NCBI RefSeq assembly: GCF_900129805.1
Contig: NZ_FQWY01000008.1
Coordinates: forward strand, 17,263 to 81,262
Direction of reading: 5' to 3'
DNA from: Thermosyntropha lipolytica DSM 11003
GTDB taxonomy: Bacteria > Bacillota > Syntrophomonadia > Syntrophomonadales > Syntrophomonadaceae
DNA: 64,000 nt
The position numbers and the translations under genes were made by a program. Of the stretch, positions 52,418 through 60,124 are shown piece after piece (within the stretch, counting starts at the first letter, position 1; the number at the start of each line of letters is the position of its first letter). The notes below the pieces were generated by a model that searched no databases, was not told where the DNA came from, and was given only the letters and a program-made list of their open reading frames with translations.

Positions 52418-53261
52418 GGCTTATCACCACTTCTCGCATCATTTTCACCGGCGGATCTATCCCGGTAAGTATTTTAAGGCTTAAAGCCCCCTGGTGTACA
52501 AACATACCCAGGCCATTTATTATTTTATGCCCGTTGGCCTCTGCTTTCCTTAAAAATAGAGTCTTTAAGGGATTATATATAATATCGCAAACTACTGCCT
52601 CCGGCAAGATGCTATCCAGATTCTCCACCGGCGATACTCCAATATGAGGATACATACCGGCTGGACTGCAGTTCACTATTATTCCTGCATCAGCAGCCTG
52701 TTCATTAAAGAAGTTTTCATTCATAACCCCGGCTTCTGCCTTTATACCGGTTTCCTCTTCTATAAAAGCGGCTAACTTCTCAGCTCTATCCGCTTCCAGG
52801 TCTAAAAAACATATTTCTTCCACCCCGGCTTTAGCCAGAGCATAGGAAACAGCGCGGGCAGCTCCTCCTGCTCCTATCAGCAAGGCTTTTCCTGCAGGAT
52901 TAACCCCTTCTTCCCGCAGGGAAGACAAAAACCCTTCTCCATCTGTATTATATCCTATAAGCTTTCCCTCTTCATTCTTTATAAGATTGACAGCCTTACA
53001 GGCTCTCGCTTCCGCGGATAAATCATCCAAGTATTTTATCACTTCTTCCTTGAAAGGTATAGTTACATTAACCCCTAAAATATTGAGGCTTTTTATAGCA
53101 TCTACTGCTGATGCTAAATTATGCGGGCATATTTCAAAAGGCAGATATACATAAGGAAGATGCATATTATGAAAAACCGCATTATGCATAAGAGGAGATA
53201 AAGTATGCCCCAAAGGATAGCCATAAAGGCCTATAACTCTGGTTTGGGCTGTTATCAGCAT
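52404..53261 (-). CDS. aroE: Shikimate dehydrogenase
   Basis: NADP-dependent reduction of 3-dehydroshikimate, 285 residues. Substrate-binding residues in GYPLGHTLSPLMHNA (about 15-29), the catalytic lysine in NVTIPFKEEV (about 66-75), and the nucleotide motif LLIGAGGAARAVSYAL (about 128-143) are seen. It is the first aro gene of the operon, after a hairpin at 53284-53313, and its end overlaps the pseudopilin frame. Confidence 0.95.
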   Translation of the reverse strand: MLITAQTRVIGLYGYPLGHTLSPLMHNAVFHNMHLPYVYLPFEICPHNLASAVDAIKSLNILGVNVTIPFKEEVIKYLDDLSAEARACKAVNLIKNEEGKLIGYNTDGEGFLSSLREEGVNPAGKALLIGAGGAARAVSYALAKAGVEEICFLDLEADRAEKLAAFIEEETGIKAEAGVMNENFFNEQAADAGIIVNCSPAGMYPHIGVSPVENLDSILPEAVVCDIIYNPLKTLFLRKAEANGHKIINGLGMFVHQGALSLKILTGIDPPVKMMREVVISHIKE

Positions 53262-53283
53262 AGGATTAGCCTCCGTATGAGCA

Positions 53284-53313
53284 TTATAAAAGCGAATGTT
53301 TGTCCAACATCCG
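53284..53313 (-). terminator. Terminator-like hairpin between yqeG and aroE
   Basis: On the minus strand GCGGATGTT/AACATTCGC (53292-53300 and 53305-53313; one G-U) is followed by TTTTATAAT. It lies 56 bases after the yqeG stop and 22 bases before the aroE start. It can end the yqeG transcript or act as an attenuator in front of aroE; no T-box elements were recognised. Confidence 0.55.
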
Positions 53314-53369
53314 CCCTGTACTCAAATTATGGCATTTTATAGGGTAAAATGCAAGTTTAGAAAACGGCC

Positions 53370-53879
53370 TTAAGTACCTTTAAGCAAATCTTTTTTCAGC
53401 CGGCGTATAATAAAATATTCAAAAAACCGGGAAATTTTAGTACCTATAAACTCCCGGCGCGCTATCGGCATAACCAGTACCGTATCAATACCGGCCCGGT
53501 TGCCGCCCAAAATATCCGTAAAAATCTGATCTCCCACTACTACTGCTTCCTCGGGAGAAACCTGGAGCACAGACAGGGCTTTATAAAAAGCACCTCGCCG
53601 CGGTTTTCCTGCCCGGCACACATAGGGTATATCAAGGCTTCTAGCTACCCCCAGAACCCTTTGCTCCCCGTTGTTGGAAACCAGGCAAATCTTAAAGCCC
53701 TGTTCTTTTATAGCCATAAACCATTCCACAATATCTTCGGCTATCTCATTGCTGTTCCAGGCGGTAATAGTATTATCCAGATCGAAAATAAAGGCTTTTT
53801 TCCCCATTTCTTTAAATTGCTCTAATGGTATATCCCTTAAAGAAGCTACATAAAGCTTAGGGTATAATTTCTTAAACAT
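53370..53879 (-). CDS. YqeG-family HAD phosphatase (subfamily IIIA)
   Basis: A 169-residue HAD-fold hydrolase with the nucleophile motif FDLDNTITAW (about residues 31-40), LVSNNGEQRV (motif II) and GDQIFTDILGGNRAG (motif IV). YqeG proteins are widespread in Firmicutes beside yqeH/aroE; substrate is undefined, though relatives include phosphatidylglycerophosphate phosphatases. The position next to aroE agrees with that synteny. Confidence 0.9.
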   Translation of the reverse strand: MFKKLYPKLYVASLRDIPLEQFKEMGKKAFIFDLDNTITAWNSNEIAEDIVEWFMAIKEQGFKICLVSNNGEQRVLGVARSLDIPYVCRAGKPRRGAFYKALSVLQVSPEEAVVVGDQIFTDILGGNRAGIDTVLVMPIARREFIGTKISRFFEYFIIRRLKKDLLKGT

Positions 53880-53909
53880 TTGCCCCTTCCTTCTTTCAAA
53901 AAATTTAGG

Positions 53910-54920
53910 CTAAAACGGCTCTTTACTCATCCTTTCCCGAAACATATGTGCAGCAATTTCGGGGGCTACCGGATTCATGTAAATGCCAGTGGTAATTTCT
54001 ACCCCGGAATTTATAAGCAGGCGAGGTATAATCTCCAAATACCAGTGATATCCAGCAGCATCACCTGTATTGAGCGGAGCCGAAATAATAACCATATTAT
54101 ATGCAGGATCATTAAGATAGGCAACCATTACCCGCAAAAAAGCAAACAGGATAGAAGATAAACTAATAAGCTCTCCCTGGCTTATATCTCCAAAATGGGC
54201 ATTATGCCTCCTGGGAATAATCCAGGTTTCATAAGGAAAACGTGAAGCATAAGGACAAAGCACTACAAAATTTTCTTCTTCTTTTATAATCCTTTTGCCT
54301 TCTTTTTTCTCTTCTTCCAGAACATCGCACAGAAGACAGCGCCTGTTTTTACCATAATAATCGCCTATCCCCCGTAAACTGTTGGGCAGCATAGGCAAGG
54401 CTAAAATCTGGCTGTGGCTGTGCTCAAGAGAGGCTCCTGCCAGCAATCCCCGGTTCTTATATATCTGTATATATTTTACCCTTTCATCCCGGGCCAATAC
54501 ATTATATCTCTCCTTGAGCATTTGCAAAACCGTTCCTATTTTTTCTCTCGAAAAATGATGAAACTCTACCCCGTGCTCCGGGGTTTCAATTATAACTTCA
54601 TGCTGCCCCAGGCCATTACAGCTCTGGTAGATGCGGTCCTCAATTATTCTAAGTTCCCCTTCCAGCCTGAACCCCGAATATTTGTTGGTAATCGTCCTTA
54701 TAAGCCAACCCGGACTATCCGGGAGGGATCCATTTTCACGCAGTGATGCTAATTCCGAAGTAGTATAAGCCTCATTTCCCTCGCAAAAAGGGCAAAAATT
54801 ATTCGTACTGCTGAATTTAACCCCATTCTTATGCATGGGAAAATCCCTGGGCTTCAAAGCTGTATCCGTAGCAATAAGCACCCAGTTTCCCCGCACCAAG
54901 TCCTGCCTCAGTTCCGGCAT
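53910..54920 (-). CDS. galT: Galactose-1-phosphate uridylyltransferase-like (HIT superfamily)
   Basis: A 336-residue nucleotidyltransferase of the GalT class of the HIT superfamily, which swaps UMP/AMP between a nucleotide sugar and a hexose phosphate. Zinc-binding CPFC (about 42-45), a second CxxC (RCLLCDVLEEE) and the active-site His-x-His in LEHSHSQILALP (about 163-174) are present. The start MPELRQDLVRGNWVLIA agrees with family members and has GGGGTGGGG upstream; an ATG at 54947 is possible. Divergence from classical GalT leaves an ADP-glucose or other hexose-1-P specificity open. Confidence 0.82.
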   Translation of the reverse strand: MPELRQDLVRGNWVLIATDTALKPRDFPMHKNGVKFSSTNNFCPFCEGNEAYTTSELASLRENGSLPDSPGWLIRTITNKYSGFRLEGELRIIEDRIYQSCNGLGQHEVIIETPEHGVEFHHFSREKIGTVLQMLKERYNVLARDERVKYIQIYKNRGLLAGASLEHSHSQILALPMLPNSLRGIGDYYGKNRRCLLCDVLEEEKKEGKRIIKEEENFVVLCPYASRFPYETWIIPRRHNAHFGDISQGELISLSSILFAFLRVMVAYLNDPAYNMVIISAPLNTGDAAGYHWYLEIIPRLLINSGVEITTGIYMNPVAPEIAAHMFRERMSKEPF

Positions 54921-55036
54921 TTTTCCCCACCCCAGTTTCGGCATCATTATTTCCAGCTTATGTACATTCTATTATATTGCATTCGCGTTTAATATAAAAT
55001 TGTTTAAAGGCAGAAAAGGTTAAATCCGTATATCCC

Positions 55037-55168
55037 CTATCCTTCTTTAGGATTTGTCTTTTTCAGCGATAGCAAAATCTTTTTCATCTCATCCGCATCA
55101 ATCTTTTCTATATCTTTAGCTGCCAGAGGCAAAACCTCTTTTATATTTTTAATCCCGACAATAGCCAT
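55037..55168 (-). CDS. Small protein downstream of feoB (43 residues)
   Basis: A short open frame encoding MAIVGIKNIKEVLPLAAKD...KKTNPKEG, 43 residues, hydrophilic and helical with several Lys/Glu. A GTGAGGG ribosome site lies six bases upstream of ATG 55168; another ATG two codons before (55174) is possible. It is 85 bases downstream of feoB on the same strand, beyond a hairpin. No family was recognised. Codon use looks like real coding sequence, but confidence is limited by size. Confidence 0.5.
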   Translation of the reverse strand: MAIVGIKNIKEVLPLAAKDIEKIDADEMKKILLSLKKTNPKEG

Positions 55169-55196
55169 AAACATCCCTCACTTCTTTATTTAGTAA

Positions 55197-55230
55197 ATAA
55201 GGCCTGAAACCTTTCGGTTGCAGACCTTAT
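55197..55230 (-). other. Hairpin with GAAA tetraloop after feoB
   Basis: In the transcript AUAAGG-CUG-AACC-type arms pair around a GAAA tetraloop (55197-55230; about 15 bp with two mismatches). It follows the feoB stop by 24 bases. There is no T-run, so it looks more like an mRNA 3'-stabilising or processing hairpin than a classic terminator. Confidence 0.55.
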
Positions 55231-55253
55231 AAAGTGAAGAGGAGGAGAAATTA

Positions 55254-57335
55254 TCAAAGGCCTATAATCTTTCCTCCCTGATAAGCTATAAAACATACTG
55301 TCCAGGCTAAAACTACTGTATAGAAAACCGTGAATAACGGCCATTTCCAGGTACCAGTTTCGCGTTTTATCACCGCCAAGGTAGCCATACAGGGCACATA
55401 GAGCAGAGTAAAAAGCATAAGCACATAAGCAGTAAGCGGAGTAAATCCTGACTGTTCACGGGCCCGCTGGGCAAAACCTTTTACCGCAGTTTCTTCCCCT
55501 TCTTCTAGAGCTTCTACATCCCCGATGCTGTAAATAGTGCCCAGAGTGCTTACTACTACTTCTTTGGCCGCAAAACCAGCTATCAGGGCAATACCTGTTC
55601 TCCAGTCAAACCCTATAGGCTCTAGAACCGGCTCAATAGCCTGCCCCATCCTGCCAGCATAACTGTTGACAAGCTGCTCGGCCGGATCTTCCCATTCATT
55701 GCCATAAGGGTCGGTCATCGGAAAAGTAAGCAAAGCCCACATAATAACTGATATAGCAAGTATTATCGTACCTGCTTTTCGCAAATAAAGCCAGGCCCTC
55801 TCCCACATATGAATAAGAACACTTTTCAAGGTAGGGAGCCTGTAAATAGGCAGTTCCATAACAAAAGGCTCTGATTCGCCTTTAAAAAGGAAAGTTCTGA
55901 ATACCTTGGCCATCAGCAAAGCCAGAATAATGCCAATAAGGTATAAGGAAAACAGCACATTACCTGCCACTTCTTTAGGAAAGAAAGCCGCAATAAGCAG
56001 AGTATAAACCGGAAGCCTGGCTCCACAGCTCATAAGGGGAGTTATCAAAATGGTAACCAGTCGGTCTTTAGGATTTTCCAGGGTACGGGTAGCCATAATA
56101 GCCGGTATATTACACCCAAAGCCGGTAAGCATAGGAACAAAAGATTTGCCATGCAACCCTACCCGGTGCATAACCTTATCCATGACAAAAGCTGCCCTGG
56201 CCATATAGCCAGTACCTTCCAGAAAAGAGATTCCCAGAAACAAAAGCAGTATATTGGGCAGAAATACAATAACTCCACCTACTCCGGCAATAATACCGTC
56301 AACCAGTAAGGAATTAAGCATTCCTTCGTTCATGTTATTTCCAATATACTCCCCTAACCAGGCAAAGCCTTCCTCAATCCATTCCATAAAAGGAGCTCCT
56401 AAAGTAAAGGTGAACTGGAATAAAAGCCACATAATACCCAGAAATATGGGAATACCCAGAACACGGTTTAAAAGTACCTTATCTGCTGCTTCGGTAAAAG
56501 AAAACCGATCGATTTCTTTTTCCCTAACCGCTTCCCGGTAAGCTCCCCGGATAAAAGCATATCTTCCTTCAATAATCGCCATTTCCGGATCATCATTAAG
56601 CATATTTTCTATCCTTTGCCGGCTTTCTTCAAGCCTGGACAGAATTTCCTGGCTATTTTCCAGTTTCGCCTTTATTTTTCTTATGACTTCTTTATCACTT
56701 TCCAGAAGCTTGATGGCCGTCCAGCGTCTTGGATAAATCCACTCCTTTTCATCCCCGGGCAAATAGCGAGTCAGATACTCAATTTCCTTTTCAATCTCCT
56801 CCCGAAAGCGAAAAGACTTTTCTTCCCTTTCGCTTCTGCCTTCGACAACTTCTATGGCTGCCTCCAATAATTCTGTTATCCCTTCTCCCCTGGTTCCTAC
56901 GGTTCGCACTATCTTAACTCCCAAAAGCCTGCTTAAAAGCTCATAGTCGATCTCTAACCCTGAAGCCTCCGCTACATCAGCCATATTCATAGCCATAACC
57001 AGAGGCACCTCCAGTTCTTTAATCTGCAAAGTCAGATAAAGATTTCTTTCCAGGTTGGAAGCATCAACTATATTTACTACTACATCAGGCTTTTCCTCTA
57101 CAATTACATCACGGGCTACTATCTCATCAGGCGAATAAGCAGTAAGGCTGTAAGTACCCGGCAGGTCGACTACCTTTATTTCATATCCTTTATAACTGAC
57201 AAAACCTTCTTTTTTTTCTACCGTAACCCCCGGGTAATTGCCGACATGCTGCCTGGACCCGGTAAGTTCATTAAAAATCGTCGTCTTGCCACAATTAGGA
57301 TTACCGGCCAAAGCCAGGGTAAACCTTTTAGGCAT
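55254..57335 (-). CDS. feoB: Ferrous iron transporter FeoB
   Basis: GTPase-coupled ferrous iron importer, 693 residues. The N-terminal G domain has G1 GNPNCGKTT, G2 GVTVEK (T), G3 DLPGTYS and G4 NMAD (about residue 115-120); a helical linker follows to about 270; then about ten membrane helices with FVPMLTGFGCNIPA and LMSCGARLPVY (Cys in the iron path). The start is ATG 57335, within the feoA stop region and with AAGGTGG upstream; GTG 57344 is an alternative. It is in the Fur-box-preceded feo operon. Confidence 0.96.
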   Translation of the reverse strand: MPKRFTLALAGNPNCGKTTIFNELTGSRQHVGNYPGVTVEKKEGFVSYKGYEIKVVDLPGTYSLTAYSPDEIVARDVIVEEKPDVVVNIVDASNLERNLYLTLQIKELEVPLVMAMNMADVAEASGLEIDYELLSRLLGVKIVRTVGTRGEGITELLEAAIEVVEGRSEREEKSFRFREEIEKEIEYLTRYLPGDEKEWIYPRRWTAIKLLESDKEVIRKIKAKLENSQEILSRLEESRQRIENMLNDDPEMAIIEGRYAFIRGAYREAVREKEIDRFSFTEAADKVLLNRVLGIPIFLGIMWLLFQFTFTLGAPFMEWIEEGFAWLGEYIGNNMNEGMLNSLLVDGIIAGVGGVIVFLPNILLLFLGISFLEGTGYMARAAFVMDKVMHRVGLHGKSFVPMLTGFGCNIPAIMATRTLENPKDRLVTILITPLMSCGARLPVYTLLIAAFFPKEVAGNVLFSLYLIGIILALLMAKVFRTFLFKGESEPFVMELPIYRLPTLKSVLIHMWERAWLYLRKAGTIILAISVIMWALLTFPMTDPYGNEWEDPAEQLVNSYAGRMGQAIEPVLEPIGFDWRTGIALIAGFAAKEVVVSTLGTIYSIGDVEALEEGEETAVKGFAQRAREQSGFTPLTAYVLMLFTLLYVPCMATLAVIKRETGTWKWPLFTVFYTVVLAWTVCFIAYQGGKIIGL

Positions 57336-57570
57336 TATCCCCACCTTCTTCCACCATCACATATGCGGCCTCTTCCAGACGCAAAGAAAGATGATACCCT
57401 TTTATCTTTATCTCCAGAGGATCCCCTAACGGAGCATATCTTTCCACCTCAACTTCTACTCCCGGAACCAGCCCCATGTCCATAATCCTGCGCCTTACGG
57501 CTCCTCTGCCTTCCACTTTTGCTACTTTTGCCCTTTCTCCCGGCATTAAATCTTTTAAAGTTCTAGCCAT
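57328..57570 (-). CDS. feoA: FeoA, SH3-like partner of FeoB
   Basis: An 80-residue SH3-like cytosolic protein that supports FeoB. Family features LKDLMPGERAKVAKVEG, RRIMDMGLVPGVEVEV and GDPLEIKIKGYHLSLR are all present. GGAGAGGAGG precedes the ATG. It overlaps feoB by eight bases, so the two are coupled. Confidence 0.94.
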   Translation of the reverse strand: MARTLKDLMPGERAKVAKVEGRGAVRRRIMDMGLVPGVEVEVERYAPLGDPLEIKIKGYHLSLRLEEAAYVMVEEGGDNA

Positions 57571-57596
57571 AAAAATCCTCCTCTCCCTAGCTCCAG

Positions 57597-57755
57597 TTAT
57601 TTTCCTTCATCAATTTTCCTGATCTGATGCTGTCCGCAGGAAGCACATGTATCAGGACAGCTATCACATCCCGGTTTTCTAGCTAAGCGGCAAACCCGCC
57701 GGACCAACAGCAGTACAGCCAGCAGTATAATTAAGCCAACCACATATTTATCCAT
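57597..57755 (-). CDS. FeoB-associated Cys-rich membrane protein
   Basis: A 52-residue protein with one N-terminal membrane helix (YVVGLIILLAVLLLVRRVC) and a cysteine-rich tail CDSCPDTCASCGQH. Such small Cys-rich proteins occur next to feoB in many Firmicutes and may sense iron or redox or help FeoB; their biochemistry is not established. AAGGAGGAGG is optimally placed. It is the first gene of the feo operon, 26 bases before feoA. Confidence 0.85.
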   Translation of the reverse strand: MDKYVVGLIILLAVLLLVRRVCRLARKPGCDSCPDTCASCGQHQIRKIDEGK

Positions 57756-57824
57756 TTTTCCTCCTCCTTATTTACTTTAAACCCCATAACCCAGCAACTA
57801 TAGGGCATATGTCCATAATTGATA

Positions 57825-57841
57825 TTGATAATCATTATCAA
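57825..57841 (-). promoter_or_regulatory. Fur box upstream of the feo operon
   Basis: A perfect 17-bp palindrome TTGATAATCATTATCAA lies 70 bases upstream of the first feo gene. It is a close match to the Fur consensus (GATAATGATTATC core in the reverse strand). It predicts iron-dependent repression of the Cys-rich protein, feoA and feoB. The overlapping AT-rich DNA contains -35/-10-like sequences but no unique assignment. Confidence 0.82.
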
Positions 57842-57898
57842 CTTTATAATAACAATTATCAGTTCTTTTGGCAATATAAAAGCCAAACAAAAACATGA

Positions 57899-57995
57899 AA
57901 AAATTCACTTCCCCCGATCATGAGCCCTCTTTGAGGAAAGGGCAAAAAGGGAAGACAAAGAAAAATGCGAGGATACTCTAAGAAGCCTCCTCGCA
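57899..57995. repeat. REP-like intergenic element with GTCATTGCGAGGA hairpin
   Basis: In the 311-base gap between the feo operon and ubiD. On the minus strand it reads GTCATTGCGAGGAGGCTTC, and TGCGAGGA (57966-57973) pairs with TCCTCGCA (57988-57995). A second, weaker GCCCT/AGGGC hairpin lies at about 57922-57941. GTCATTGCGAGGA-type sequences are a recurring interspersed element of many bacterial genomes, to my recollection. A 64-codon open frame across it is not credible. Confidence 0.6.
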
Positions 57996-58066
57996 ATGAC
58001 AGTGAAAAAGTGACGGATAAGAGATATTTATAAGTTAAGTGCTTTTTAGGCACCTAAACTCCCAGG

Positions 58067-59416
58067 TTATTTTTTTATATATTCATCCAGGTTTATAGTA
58101 TCAATACCAGGAATGTAAATGCGGGCAAACTGCTCCTTATATTTCAAGGGATAGGTTGCATCTATACCCATTTTCGCACTTACACCCCGAATATTGTTGG
58201 AAGGCTCTAACGGACATCCCCGGGCTTCACTTATGATAACCACATCCTGATCAGCCTGCACCCGGCTGGAAATAGCCCATTCCACATCAGCAGGATCAAA
58301 TATGTCTACATCATCATTTACCACAACTACATGTTTCATATCTTTATTGCTGGATAAAGCAGCCAGGATAGCTGTCTTGCCTTCTCCTTCGAACTGTTTG
58401 TTTATAGATATTATACCATGAAAACGCCCACTGCCTGCTACCGTTATATGCACATCTTTTACCCCGGGTACTACCTGTTTTACCGTATCGTAAAGGACTA
58501 CTTCCCGGTTAAGCGCACTGGGAAGCTTATGTTCGGCTGTGCCCGGACCTATAACCTGGAACCAGGGATTCTGGCGGTGCGTAATCCGGGTTATCTTCAA
58601 TATCGGCTGCTCGGAAGCCGGGCCATAATAACCGGCCAGCTCACCAAAAGGACCTTCGGTTTTGCGCACATGGGCCAGCATTTTACCTTCAATTACTATT
58701 TCCGCATAGGCAGGAACCATAACATCTATTGTCTTACATTTTACTACCGGTACAGCTTCTCCTGCCATAGCACCTGCTACTGCCATCTTATCTCCTTTAT
58801 ATAAATAGCTGTTTATCTGGCTGGCCAGGATTAATAAAGGATGAACACCCAGCACTACTGCCATTTCTAAATCTTTGCCCTGTTTTTCGGCTTCCACATA
58901 GCGGTTCCATAAGCCAGGCGATTCAATCAAAACCGATAGAGTGCCATCATCATTTACCTGCATACGGCGCACCGACATATGCATATTGCCGGTTTCTTCT
59001 TCTTTGACAAAAACTAAGCCGGCAGTTAAAAAGTGTCCCGAATCTTTTTCACTGAATTTGGGAGCCGGTATAAAATCTAAAAGATTAGCCGGCGGGTCTA
59101 TTTCGACTTCCTGACAGGGAGCTTTATCTACTACCTGCCAGGGAATAGGATTTTCCATAGCCTCTTTAATTTTTTCGCGAATAAGATTGATACTGGTGCC
59201 AAAATAATCGGCCCAATCCTGCCGGTTGCCGGTAAGACCGCTTATAGCCGGCATATCATAACCTTTAATCTTTGCGAAAAAAACTCCGGTTTCGCCGTTT
59301 ATCTTTTTCAGAACGGCTGCCATTTCATGAACAATACTTACTTCTTTGCCTATAGTAATAAGCCTTCCTTTTTGTTCTAAAACCTTTTTATATTCCCGCA
59401 AATCAAATTTGCTCAT
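58067..59416 (-). CDS. UbiD-family decarboxylase
   Basis: A 449-residue prenylated-FMN-dependent (de)carboxylase of the UbiD family, acting on aromatic or unsaturated acids. The catalytic E-R-E triad appears in EGPFGELAGYYG (two Glu, mid-protein) and MSVRRMQ (Arg). Substrate is not assignable; homologues include phenylphosphate, vanillate, pyrrole and heteroaromatic decarboxylases. No ubiX is present in the window. It lies downstream of the amidohydrolase pair but behind a terminator hairpin, so coregulation may be partial. The start has a GGAAG-type ribosome site. Confidence 0.88.
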   Translation of the reverse strand: MSKFDLREYKKVLEQKGRLITIGKEVSIVHEMAAVLKKINGETGVFFAKIKGYDMPAISGLTGNRQDWADYFGTSINLIREKIKEAMENPIPWQVVDKAPCQEVEIDPPANLLDFIPAPKFSEKDSGHFLTAGLVFVKEEETGNMHMSVRRMQVNDDGTLSVLIESPGLWNRYVEAEKQGKDLEMAVVLGVHPLLILASQINSYLYKGDKMAVAGAMAGEAVPVVKCKTIDVMVPAYAEIVIEGKMLAHVRKTEGPFGELAGYYGPASEQPILKITRITHRQNPWFQVIGPGTAEHKLPSALNREVVLYDTVKQVVPGVKDVHITVAGSGRFHGIISINKQFEGEGKTAILAALSSNKDMKHVVVVNDDVDIFDPADVEWAISSRVQADQDVVIISEARGCPLEPSNNIRGVSAKMGIDATYPLKYKEQFARIYIPGIDTINLDEYIKK

Positions 59417-59455
59417 CGGAAAACTCCTTCCTCATGCTAACTTTACTATTATTCT

Positions 59456-59496
59456 TTAAAAATGCCCTGTACCTTATGCAGCACAGGGCATTTTTC
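59456..59496 (-). terminator. Intrinsic terminator after the cysteine hydrolase gene
   Basis: AATGCCCTGT (59461-59470) pairs with ACAGGGCATT (59483-59492), flanked by A-run and T-run on both sides, giving a bidirectional-looking terminator. It lies 22 bases after the cysteine hydrolase stop and before ubiD. Confidence 0.85.
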
Positions 59497-59517
59497 GTAG
59501 AGCTATTATTCCATTAA

Positions 59518-60102
59518 TTATTCAGCATCAGCAAATTTGCCGTTCTGTTTGCCGTATTTGGACATGTATTCATCCAGGGTAATTACTTCGGCAAACAGAG
59601 ACATGTCTCTTAAACCTGCTTCATGCATTTCCTGAGTTGCTGAAGCATTGCAGTCGCTGATAACAACAACTTTGTAACATCTATAAAGGGCATCAGAAGC
59701 AGTAGAACGGCAGCATACATTAGTCCATACGCCGGTGATAACTACAGTGTCAATGCCTTCTTCCCTGAGATAGAGATCTAAATCAGTGTAAGCGAAAGCA
59801 CTGTGTCTGCGTTTCTGTACGATGTAATCACCTTTTTCTTCATCCGGATAAAGTTCAGGAATGAAGTCAGAACCCCAGGTTCCTTTAACAGCATGAACAG
59901 GGCGTACTTTAAAGTCAGCATCATCTTTGCGATGAGCTTCCTGCACGAAAACAACATTAATGCCGTTTTCATGAGCGAATTTTACCAGTTTCTGCAGATT
60001 GGGAACGATTTTTTCCCCATCCGGACACCTTAAAGGTGCATTAGGCCCAATAAAGTCATTGAGCATGTCGATGATTACAATACAATGTCTGTCTTTAGCC
60101 AT
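59518..60102 (-). CDS. Isochorismatase-like cysteine hydrolase
   Basis: A 194-residue hydrolase of the isochorismatase-like superfamily. The catalytic triad is Asp in VIIDMLNDF (about 12), Lys in VQKRRHSAF (about 100) and Cys in GVWTNVCCRSTA (about 135). Relatives split N-carbamoyl compounds (N-carbamoylsarcosine amidase, ureidoacrylate hydrolase, biuret hydrolase) or nicotinamide. The neighbour upstream by 22 bases is a hydantoinase/allantoinase-type ring opener, so an N-carbamoyl or ureido product is the likely substrate (inference). Confidence 0.85.
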   Translation of the reverse strand: MAKDRHCIVIIDMLNDFIGPNAPLRCPDGEKIVPNLQKLVKFAHENGINVVFVQEAHRKDDADFKVRPVHAVKGTWGSDFIPELYPDEEKGDYIVQKRRHSAFAYTDLDLYLREEGIDTVVITGVWTNVCCRSTASDALYRCYKVVVISDCNASATQEMHEAGLRDMSLFAEVITLDEYMSKYGKQNGKFADAE

Positions 60103-60124
60103 TAAAAATCCTCCTCCTTACAGA

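Noticed and set aside
57859..58053. A 64-codon open frame on the minus strand between feo and ubiD
   Set aside because: It crosses the REP-like hairpins and has no ribosome site or protein-like composition; it is better read as repeat DNA.
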